This document shows positions 1 through 8,600 of a stretch of DNA of 9,340 bases, piece by piece; the stretch's first letter is position 1, and every line of letters starts with the position of its first letter. Under the pieces are notes generated by a model that saw only the letters and a program-made list of their open reading frames with translations, searched no databases and was not told the DNA's origin. The stretch is from Planctomycetaceae bacterium (GTDB taxonomy: Bacteria > Planctomycetota > Planctomycetia > Pirellulales > Thermoguttaceae), in NCBI GenBank assembly GCA_031274385.1, contig JAISQH010000497.1, positions 1 through 9,340 on the forward strand, in the 5' to 3' direction. The position numbers and the translations under genes were made by a program.

Positions 1-165
1 CAATTCTGGTATTGTGAATTTGATCCCGATGTTGCACCGATGTACCGATGGAAAAGAATTTCGAAAGAAACTCAATGTCCATATTGTCAATGTAACTTTC
101 CAGCAGATAGTTCTACAATAGAAATTGAAAAACCAAATATCCAAAACGGCATGATGAAAAAATAA
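1..165 (+). CDS. C-terminal end of a zinc-ribbon-like protein (5' end outside window)
   Basis: Reading frame 1 is open from the first base of the window to a TAA at 163-165 and encodes 54 residues. The start lies to the left of the window. The segment begins with WYCEFD and contains TQCPYCQCNF, so there is one Cys at residue 5 and a CPYCQC cluster at residues 26-31. A CxxC pair plus another Cys near an aromatic residue is typical of one half of a zinc ribbon; the rest of the metal site would be upstream. After residue 35 the tail is polar and probably disordered, ending in GMMKK. The gene runs toward the minus-strand genes and so belongs to a different transcription unit. It could be any small metal-binding or nucleic-acid-associated protein; I assign no function. 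Support comes from the open frame, the Cys spacing and its coding-like sequence, not from a recognised family. Confidence 0.6.
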   Translation, partial: QFWYCEFDPDVAPMYRWKRISKETQCPYCQCNFPADSSTIEIEKPNIQNGMMKK

Positions 166-534
166 TCGGATTGATTTGCACAAATTGTGTACAGTTGGCG
201 CAGATTGATATTTGATGAAAATATCAATAAAAAAACTACCCATTGTTCCGATGACAATTTGCGGTAAAATAAATATTGTTCTTTGAAAATTACACTTTCC
301 AAGTTTTTTTCAATAAAAAACGCTTGATTTTCGATATTTTTTGAAATAGTTGAATAAAATATATTTTTGTACATGATCAAAAAAACTCAACATTTACCAA
401 AAAATGAGAAAAACGTGGAAAAATAAGGGTATTTTGGTTTAAAATTTTTAGAAAGTACACTACACACTAATCTCTATTTTTGAACAAATTTGTCGCTTTT
501 TGAGTATCGCCGAAACGATAACCTGCACCAATTT
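166..534. other. AT-rich convergent intergenic region
   Basis: This 369-base stretch separates the ends of the plus-strand gene and the minus-strand cluster. It is strongly AT-rich, with many A and T runs. I see no convincing gene and no tRNA-like structure. It holds one perfect 10-bp AT-rich hairpin (204-228) and a weaker 6-bp A/T hairpin (364-369 with 378-383). No GC-rich stem followed by a T tract is visible on either strand, so the terminators for the converging units cannot be assigned. A short open frame without a start codon overlaps its right end (467-571, minus). Confidence 0.6.
204..228. repeat. Perfect 10-bp inverted repeat, possible weak terminator
   Basis: ATTGATATTT at 204-213 pairs perfectly with AAATATCAAT at 219-228 around a 5-base loop (GATGA). 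It lies 38 bases after the stop of the plus-strand zinc-ribbon-like gene, where a terminator would be expected. On the plus strand, however, the stem is followed by seven A residues (229-235) rather than T, and on the minus strand no T tract follows. It is therefore not a canonical intrinsic terminator. It may be a 3' mRNA-stabilising hairpin or chance in AT-rich DNA. Confidence 0.3.
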
Positions 535-1287
535 TTAAGATTTTGGAGAAGAGGGTTTGTATATTGTCAATTTAAAGCCTGTTATTTTTGCTATTTGTTG
601 CGCTATTTGATCCATCTTTGTTGTATCTGAATTTGAATAATCCCATGTCAAGCCAATCACTTCATGTGGAATATAAAAATTGTTCTGTGTATCAAAATTA
701 ATTCCCAAATGATGCATATAAGAAATTAATAATTCTTTTGTCAATCGATCCGATTTTCGTTGGGTAAGATAGCAATTTGTGTTTTCAAAAGGGAGCGGTT
801 CACCTGTAGCAAAAAATGTCCACTTACTATTATCTTTACACAAATAGATCATTCGCGCACGAACCGTCGTATTATCTACTATTCCTTCACAGTATTGAAA
901 AACCATACCAAAAGGTCTATTTTGTAATTTAGCCACAGACAAATCATCAATCGTGACCCCCACACATTGAATTTGAAGTCTTTTTGCCATTGAGTATAAA
1001 AGACTTATCGGTATTCCTCCAATTCGATCATTTTCTACAAAAGCACTCCATTTTGATTGTGTTTGCATAATGACAGCAGCAGTTGCTTGTCCTTCAAAAT
1101 CGCCCAAAAAAGAGGATATTTGATTTTCGTGTATTTTATGAAGCTGATAATTTGTTCCACATTCTTTACCCCATCGTATCAATTCTTGGCAAAATTGTTC
1201 ACTTGGAGCCGCAACAAAACTAACAGTAATACTTCCCTTATCAGGATGTACACCAAAAGGATGACCATTTAATAGATTATTATTCAT
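535..1287 (-). CDS. Hypothetical 250-aa protein of an Rhs locus, possible immunity/accessory protein
   Basis: This gene encodes 250 residues from an ATG at 1287-1285 to a TAA at 537-535. No signal peptide or membrane segment is visible, so the product is probably cytoplasmic. I do not recognise the family. The most conserved-looking stretch is residues 158-196: FFATGEPLPFENT, then a Tyr, DRLTKELL and a Tyr before HHLGI. It resembles a folded alpha/beta core (W-x-F, G-x-x-LPFE, Y, R-L-T, L-G-I). A second aromatic motif, GLTWDYSNS, lies near residues 212-220. The start is only 9 bases after the stop of the 171-aa gene, so the two are almost certainly co-transcribed, and no Shine-Dalgarno sequence precedes it. 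Its position directly behind an Rhs tip and its low GC suggest an immunity or accessory protein that travels with the tip. That role is inferred from context alone. Confidence 0.82.
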   Translation of the reverse strand: MNNNLLNGHPFGVHPDKGSITVSFVAAPSEQFCQELIRWGKECGTNYQLHKIHENQISSFLGDFEGQATAAVIMQTQSKWSAFVENDRIGGIPISLLYSMAKRLQIQCVGVTIDDLSVAKLQNRPFGMVFQYCEGIVDNTTVRARMIYLCKDNSKWTFFATGEPLPFENTNCYLTQRKSDRLTKELLISYMHHLGINFDTQNNFYIPHEVIGLTWDYSNSDTTKMDQIAQQIAKITGFKLTIYKPSSPKS

Positions 1288-1296
1288 TTTTAAAAA

Positions 1297-1812
1297 TTAT
1301 CTGTTGTAATAGTAGGCATATACCCTTCTTTTACATTTGTCATAAACAATAAATATTCTTAAACCTTTGTGATTTTTTTCTCCGTATAGATTGTTATACT
1401 GATACCCTTGCCTTACAAAATGAAAACATGAGTTATCGTTCTCGTGATCAATATCCAGTGTTTTTTTCTCGAATTCATATTTATCAATTGATTCAACCCA
1501 ATTATATCTTATAATTTTTAGTGGTATATCAAGGTTACAGAATAGTTCAATTATCCAGTTGTTCTGTTGGCAGTATTTTATAAAATCATCTTCTGAAATG
1601 TCCGCCTCAAAAGTAGACTGGTATTTTATTTTTGATGCGTATATGGAGCTAAATGCCGGAGTCCAACCGAATACAATATTGGATTTCTCAACATTTCTCA
1701 CAATTACTACGTTTTTTTGTTGTCTTATTCCATCTAACAAGAGAAGAAATAAAATCACAATCGACAAAAAACCAACAAGTATAATATACCATTTGTGTGT
1801 TTTTACTTTCAT
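1297..1812 (-). CDS. Small membrane-anchored protein downstream of Rhs tip, candidate immunity protein
   Basis: This gene encodes 171 residues from an ATG at 1812-1810 to a TAA at 1299-1297. The N-terminus is basic (MKVKTHK) and is followed by a long hydrophobic segment at residues 9-26 (IILVGFLSIVILFLLLL core). No cleavage site or lipobox is evident, so it looks like a signal anchor with the remaining roughly 140 residues outside the inner membrane. That domain carries SEDDFIKYCQQNNW near residues 73-86, cysteines at 81, 92, 129 and 160, and an end rich in Tyr (FIVYDKCKRRVYAYYYN). The gene starts 42 bases after the Rhs stop and is followed 9 bases later by the 250-aa gene, giving a three-gene unit. 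No Shine-Dalgarno sequence is visible. A membrane-bound immunity protein against a membrane-active or periplasm-acting tip is plausible, but the evidence is only topology and position. Confidence 0.8.
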   Translation of the reverse strand: MKVKTHKWYIILVGFLSIVILFLLLLDGIRQQKNVVIVRNVEKSNIVFGWTPAFSSIYASKIKYQSTFEADISEDDFIKYCQQNNWIIELFCNLDIPLKIIRYNWVESIDKYEFEKKTLDIDHENDNSCFHFVRQGYQYNNLYGEKNHKGLRIFIVYDKCKRRVYAYYYNR

Positions 1813-1854
1813 AAATACAACTTTGTCTAAGCAATTTTCCGTTATATCAAACGT

Positions 1855-2691
1855 TTATTGAATTCTCTCATATTTTGTTACTTCGAATTTTAGTGAAGAT
1901 TTCATGGTCTGGTCCCCATACCAACTTCCAAATATTTCAAGCCAAGCCAACATTTGAACTCCCGCTGGGTGCCCTAATGCCAAGTTCTTTTTTTTAACGG
2001 CATCTTCATAGGTTTTTGCGTCTACTGTGTCAAAAACAGTCCATTTAACTCCTCCATTATTATCAATAATTTCTCCCTTAATGTTAACGTCACCAAGTAT
2101 CCAGGTTAACCAGTTGGATGGGCTATCATCTAAATTTAGTTTGACTTCAGGTGAGTCTGTAACATAACCTTTATAATTATTGGCTTTCAGTTCTGCATAT
2201 AATCCTCCAGTTCCATTTTCTCCGTACATGGCAGTTTTTATGTTTTTATAACTATAAATAGTATTAGACATGTGCTTGATTTTATCACAATCAAACGATG
2301 TAACACCTAATCCCCATTGAATCCAATTCGTGAGAGCGAAAATTGGACAAGTTGAAACTGCCCAACGGGAAAGCAAAATAAGCCCTAGAACATCCTCATT
2401 GGCTTGTGATGAACAATGATTATACATGTATAGTGCATCAAAAAATAATGCTCCAACAGAATACCCGATAACACCTGCGCCTAAGACTAACATTGGTGCA
2501 GACACTAATGTGCCCCCCAGGAGTACTGTTCCTCCTGCAACAGCTCCACCACCTAAAGCATACCCCATAACATGCGTGAAATAGTCAAAATTACTATTTA
2601 TATTATCCGCTGCGTTGGCTGAATCAATACCATAAGCAATACCCAAACCGACCCCAAACCCAACTGCAAGGGCTAAAATTGGCAAAAAGAA
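1855..2691 (-). other. C-terminal tip (putative toxin) of the Rhs protein, family not recognised
   Basis: Residues 2205-2482 follow the DPTG motif. The first part has two glycine-rich hydrophobic stretches with GxxxG-like spacing: LALAVGFGVGLGIAYG (about 2211-2226) and a longer one at about 2246-2290 (GGGAVAGG, LVLGAGVIGYSVGALF). A third, Trp-rich hydrophobic segment with Cys 2319 follows (about 2305-2333). The last 140 residues are soluble-looking: TAMYGENGTGGLYAEL, SPSNWLTWILGDVNIKGE, KWTVFDTVDAKTYEDA, LGHPAG (His 2445) and LEIFGSWYGDQTM. The hydrophobic part may be a translocation or pre-toxin segment and the end the active domain, or the whole may act on membranes. I see no HNH, ADP-ribosyltransferase, deaminase or colicin M signature. 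GC by hand count is about 39% for 1861-2700 against 49% for 5281-5760. Confidence 0.75.
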
Positions 2692-5600
2692 TTCCCCTGT
2701 TGGATCAATACCATTGACCGGATTATCGTGACAATAAATGTAATTATGCAGACTCAGCGGATCGCTCAAATTCCCGAAGAACGGATCAAGCCGATTGAAT
2801 CTTCCAGTTGCCGGATCATAATATCTTGCACGCAAATACTGCTGCCCGATTTTAGAATCAAACTGTTCGCCGCTGTACAAAAATTCAGTCAATGCCGTTG
2901 CCGGATTGAAACCAATAGCGTTACCATAAGCGTCGAAAGCATAAAGTTCAAGGATTGCGCCCGCAAAATCTGTTAAAGCCCTAGTGCTTCCATGACCATC
3001 GAACGTAAAGTAGTATTCTTGTTCCGTACCATTCTTTACAACAATTTGGCTGATTTTCGAATGTCCGATAATGTATATTATGTTCGCTTGTTCACCCGTT
3101 TGCAGATCGGTTTCTGTCTGTTTTATGACTTGTGAGTATCCGGTAATATTTAACGGATCGTTCAGATATTCTGTCAGTTTCGATGTCTCAAATTCTCCAT
3201 CTGCATCGGCGTCAATTTCATGGAGAGCCGAAACACGAATTCCGTCCGCGCCATAACCGTAAGAAGTACGCTCAATCCTTGTTTTCGTTCCATCTTCAGC
3301 AAACGTTGTAATCGTTACAACCGACATTCTGCCTTGTGCATCATACTCGAATGTGGTCTCATTTTGTTTGATTCCATTTTCGGAAACTACCTTCGACGTC
3401 TGTTGTGTGTGATCGTAACCGTAGATTGTGGCTCGATCTTTATTGGCGGCAGTCAGGTCATCGAGAATTTCTTCAAGAAGCCGATCATTGACATCATACG
3501 TGTAGGTTGTCCTTTCTTCAATGCTGCCGTTATTACCACGATCTAAAGTTTGTTGTAATCTGTTACCAACTAGGTCGTATTCAAACCCAAGTGTTTGATC
3601 CAACGTGTCATCATAGTGATCGAAAACCTCCTGAATCAATCGACCGGCGTTATCGTACACCCAATCAATTTTGTTCGTTTTTTCAACACCTGCAACATTG
3701 AATGTTTCATTTGCATGAATCTTGCGACCTTGTGAGTCAAGCGTGTATCCAAATTTTGAAACGAGTTCTCCAGAGTCCACAATACCATTGTTGTTTCGAT
3801 CAACAAAGTTTGTTAACTTGGTCAGTCGATTCATATTATCGTACTCATACGTTGCTACCAAACGAGCTTCACTGGTTTGCGTTGTTGTTCTTGCCAGATT
3901 ACCGACGAGATCGTATTCATAGGTTGTAACACTTCCGGCGATTGCATCAGTTACTGTTTCCAAACGTCCGAAAATATCATACGAATATCGCGTGTCGTTG
4001 CCTTTATCACTGGACACACGGATTTGACGACCAAATTTATCGTACTCGTAATAGACTGTCCCTTCCGGTGTTGTGATTGACAAGGTACGACCTTGCACAT
4101 CATAAGTTGTTTCGGTTTTTCGTCCGTTTTGATCAATACTTGTTACTCGACCTTGAGAATCATAAGTGTACGTCCATGTTTCTTTAGGAGTATTTGTAAA
4201 GTATTTAGCCTGATTTTCAAAGAATGTTTTTGATTTGACACGCCCCTGATCATCATAAGTAAATGTCGTAACAATTCCTTCAAAAGAAATCTGTTTCACA
4301 AGTCGACCACTATCATCGTAAACACTCCGTTCGGTAAAATCGCCTTCGGGCAAAATATCATCATCGACAGTTCCAAGAATACCGTCCGCTCCAAAACCAA
4401 GCGGCAAAGTCCGTGAAATCTGGTTACCAAAAGCATCATATTCGAAACGTGTTTCGCCGCCGTTCGGATCACGAATCAATATCTGACGTCCGAAATCATC
4501 ATAGAAATATTCGTAACGAGGACTGACCGATTGACCGGTTTTCGGATTCAGCACGGCGGGAAGAATCACCGCAACAAGCCGACTCTTAATATCGTACTCA
4601 AAACGGCGTGTTTGTCCAAGTTGATTGGTCTCGGATATTTTTTGCCCCTGTTCGTTATAAACAGCCGAAATTTCCGTTCCATCGGCAAAGATTGTTTTCG
4701 TAACATTGCCATAGGCATCATAAACGTACTTCAACTCTTGGGCTTGACTTCGATCAATCGTTCCGTCGGAAAACTGTTTGACGTTTGTTCGGGAAATCGA
4801 TACACGACCATATTCATCGTAAACCGTTTCACTTCGATGCCGAACAACTTCACCATTGATTGTCGTCGGATGGTCAATCGTTGCAATCTGACGTCCGAGA
4901 TCATCATATTCGTATTCGACAATTCGACCATCTGTTACAGTTTTAACAACCTGACCGAAGAGGTTATACTCGTTTGTTGTTGTAATGGAATCGAAGTAAT
5001 CATACGTTCCATCGGATTTGATTTTAATATTCGAAATCGTTTTTTCAACTTGACCTTGTTTGTTATAAACCGTTTCACTCCGAAGTCCAATTGTCTGCTG
5101 ATTGACCGCGACTTGGCGATCCAGATTATCGTACTCATAAGTCGTGATGTTACCGTAGGCATCAGTGGAACTCTTGGTTCGTCCTTTGGAATCGTATTCA
5201 GTTGATGTTCCGTAAATTTGAGTACCTTTTGAGACTACTTGAGTATTACCGTCGTCATCAATTGTTACGATACTTCCTTTGTAACGGACGCTGCCGATAC
5301 TGCGACCCTGTGCGTCGTATTTTGTTTCCGTACCATAAACCGGTTCGTCGGAACCTTCCAAGTGGGAATCGGTCGAGAAGATGACCCGCCCTTGCGAATC
5401 ATAAACCGTTTCACTAACTATCCAACCGCCATTGTTTGGCAATTCACGGCGAGTTTGTGTTACTTCGCCGTAAACATTATAGACGTATCGGGTTTCCAGA
5501 TTATTTGTATCAAGACTCGATATGACCCAACCTGCTGTGTTGTACACCGTCGAACTGGATGCAAGAATTGTTCCAACACTCTTGACATAAGAATTATTGT

Positions 5601-8600
5601 TCGCGTCCAATTCGATCAGAAGACCAATGACCTGCTCGCTCCCGATGTTCCGTCCATCGCCATCATAAGTAGAACGTTGTCCGCCAATTTGTGAAGCAGA
5701 AATCCCTTCGGCGTACCGTTCGGTACCGGCAATTGTTCGCCCGGCGGCGTCATAAACTGTTCTCTGAATATACCAGACAACTTGTCCGTCGGAATCTTTG
5801 GATTGTGTACGGACTTCCGTTTGGAGTCCCCTGAAATCATATTTGTAACGAGTTTCCAATCCGTTCTGGTCAATTTCACGAACAACCTGACCGGCGGCAT
5901 TGTATTCGGTTTTTGTTGACCAAACGGGTTCAGTAACAGACTCAGGAGTTGTAACACCTAGCGGCTGGAGTCCGGTAATAACCGGAATAATCCAGTGTTC
6001 ACGACCAATCACACGACGGGCTTCATCGTATATTGTTTTGTCAAGTATTCTGTAACCGTTTTCTTCATAATATGTTTCCGTACAATCACCATTGGCATCA
6101 TATTTCAAATGAGTTGTTCGGTCATTGGTGGACTTTATGGATGTAACTTCACCGTATTTATTGTACGTACTATCAATCAACTGAACACCGCCGGAATTAA
6201 ACAACGATGTCATGTTACCATTCACATATTTATAAGAGGTTATATTTCCGTTAACATCGGTTGTCGAAGTTGGTAAACCGGTATAAGAATCATAATTCGT
6301 CTGTGTTGTAACACCGCCTGTTGTTGTTGAAACAACCTGCCCATATTGATCATAAGTATATCGTGTAACATTACCTCTGGAATCTGTTTCGGTTAGTTTA
6401 TTACCGTAAGCATCATAAGTGTAGGAAGTTGTCAAATGAATTTCTTTACCGTTGTGCATCACAACCGTTGTTTCGGAAAGTGTTCGTCCGTCAAAATCGT
6501 AACTCCGTAACGTTTCATTTCCTGTCGGTGAAACTTCACGGATAACATTACCGCGATCATCATTTTGAATAATCGTTGTGTTTCCAAGTTGATCGGTTAC
6601 TTTCTGAATTTTTGAATCAGTATCAAATTCATATTCAATCGTTTTGCCGTCGGCATCGGTGATTTTCTTAATACGACCTTCTGTATCATACTCTGTTTTT
6701 GCCGCCGGTCGTCCGAGCGAATCAATAATCGTATCAAGATAATGTTCCGGTGCCTTCGGATCGTCCAAATAAGTAAATTCGGTTTTTGCTCCTGCCGGAT
6801 CAGTTACAGAAATCAAATTGCCATTGGAATCGTAATCGAAGGTAATCCTTTGCCCATCGGGCCCCATCATTGCCGAAATGAATCCCTGATAATTCCGTTC
6901 AATTAAAATTTGTTTCCCACTGGAATGAACAATTTTATTATCATAAAACTTAAGAGAATGTCCGCTTTTTTCCGTTGCTGAAACAAGTTCTCCGGAATTA
7001 GTATCAAAATCCAACACCGTCCCGTTACGAAGTTTAATACTGACACCGCCGTAAAATCCGTTAAACGGAGTATAAGTTTCACCCGTGCCATAAAAATCTT
7101 CATATCCTAAACCATAACCGGACGGCGTAATATATCGACTGCTATCATAGAGTAATTCCGACTTGTTTCCGTACATCGGCGTAAATTGCGGAGCGTACAT
7201 ATAACTTCCGCCAGTCATCCCGCCGCCAAGCCATCCGCCTAAACCGCCGCCACTGCTTCCTCCGCCTTGCGGAGTAAAAACAAATCCCTCTTTGGAACCA
7301 TCGGGCAAAACAAAATACAATTTATCCCCATTCTGAAACTCGCGATACGGATTCGGTTCGGAAAGTTGCCCATCACCATAATCAACAAGCATCTTATATT
7401 GTACAATATCAAGCGTCCAGCCGTAACCAAAATCACCTTTGACATCGGCATTGAGTGTATCGTAGGTTCGTGTAATCTGGATCGGTAATCCCGAAAGTTG
7501 CAAATCGAAATCGGTAAATGTCATGGTGAAGTTACCGAGTTTATACGCGCCTTCGACGGTAACTTTTTGTGACTTGACCGTTTCGTTTCCTCCGGTATCA
7601 ACGGCATTGACAACAATATCGTAATCACCGTTACGCAGCATTGTCGGATCAAATTGACAAATCGTTCCGTTTTCGATATTTCCTGTTCCTGTTGCAATAA
7701 TCTTTGATTCTCCACTGTCATACGGAATAATCGTTACAGTCCACATCACGCCGTCACTGTCGTCTTTAATCGTTCCCCGTATGTCAACAGGTCCATAAAC
7801 CTTTCCATCAGAGGAAACCGGTAAAATGGAAACAGTTGCCGCATTAATATCACGTGGGTCAGTTACAAGATATTCCGAAGTTTTCGTTCCGATATTTCCT
7901 GCGGCATCAATGGCGGTTGCCTCGAAAAGAAGTACACCAATATATTTTTCATTCAAAGGAATACTGACTCGTCCGGTCGCATCCAACCGGAACGTTTCAT
8001 TCAACTCAATAATTTCACCGCTTGGTTTTCTTACACTTTTCAAGAGCAAGGACGTTTTCGCAACACCGACATTATCCGTTGCGGAAACGACCGCGATCAC
8101 CGTTCCGTTCATGTTCGCTTTGGGCGGCGTAAATCCGATAACAATAGTTGGTGCGGCAGTGTCTGCTGTTACCGTAACGGTGAATGTTGTCGAGACCGGT
8201 TCATCACGTCCATCTGTAACATAAATAGTAACAGAATAAGTTTCGCCGACTTGATTCTGTGCGGGAGTCCATGTCATTCGTCCATAAGCATCAATTGTCA
8301 TTCCGCGTTGCTGCGAATCAGTATCCAGTGAATAGGTCAACCGATCCTGCTTATCAAGGTCATTCGCCCTGACATCAACACGCATTGCTGCACCCGCCAT
8401 TGCGGTTTGCGGCGAAATATTTGTAACAGTCGGCGGATTGTTTTTTGCATAAACCGTCAACGTAAAACGTTGTGACGAACTCTTGTCGCCATCGGAAACT
8501 TCAAACTGAAGTGTATAAGTTTGTCCGACATTGGCACTTGACGGAGTCCATGTTACAAGTCCAGTTTCTGAATCGAAAATCATTCCGTCCGGCAAAGGAT

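Larger units (their letters stand above)
3034..6873 (-). repeat. YD-repeat shell of the Rhs protein
   Basis: Residues about 811-2090 consist of dozens of YD repeats of the form Y-x-YD-x-x-G-(R/N/Q)-(V/L)-x-x-x-x-D-x-x-G. Clear examples are FEYDAFGNQI, YEYDKFGRQI and YSYDIFGRLE. In crystallised TcB-TcC and Rhs proteins these repeats make a spiral of beta-strands enclosing a cavity. The array is irregular: the basic units of about 20 residues are interleaved with longer inserts in the segment 1130-1550, some with acidic Asn/Asp-rich loops. The coding DNA here is richer in GC than the tip and downstream genes. Confidence 0.95.

Noticed and set aside
87..380. 97-codon minus-strand open frame in the left intergenic region
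   Set aside because: Its C-terminal part is antisense to the zinc-ribbon-like coding sequence, the rest lies in AT-rich spacer, and the hydrophobic, Ile/Phe-rich translation shows no domain-like pattern.
364..383. TTTTTG/CAAAAA inverted repeat as a bidirectional terminator
   Set aside because: The stem is only 6 bp and almost all A-T, with an 8-base loop, so it would be very unstable; such pairs are common in this spacer.
1559..1861. 100-codon plus-strand open frame opposite the 171-aa gene
   Set aside because: The opposite strand has a clear anchor-plus-domain protein in operon spacing. This frame has no recognisable pattern and overlaps that gene completely.
1813..1900. Possible internal promoter before the 171-aa gene (GATATAAC on the minus strand)
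   Set aside because: No credible -35 element lies at the proper distance, and TATAA-like strings are expected by chance in this AT-rich DNA. Read-through from the Rhs gene is simpler.
2205..2340. Hydrophobic tip segments as an integral membrane permease domain
   Set aside because: They sit directly after the Rhs core within one protein and have glycine-zipper composition, which fits a tip translocation or pore segment better than a transporter.
4531..5205. 224-codon plus-strand open frame opposite the YD repeats
   Set aside because: It lies wholly antisense to well-supported YD repeats. Its translation is the low-complexity, Ile/Asn/Arg-rich shadow expected from repeated Tyr-Asp and Gly-Arg codons read backwards.
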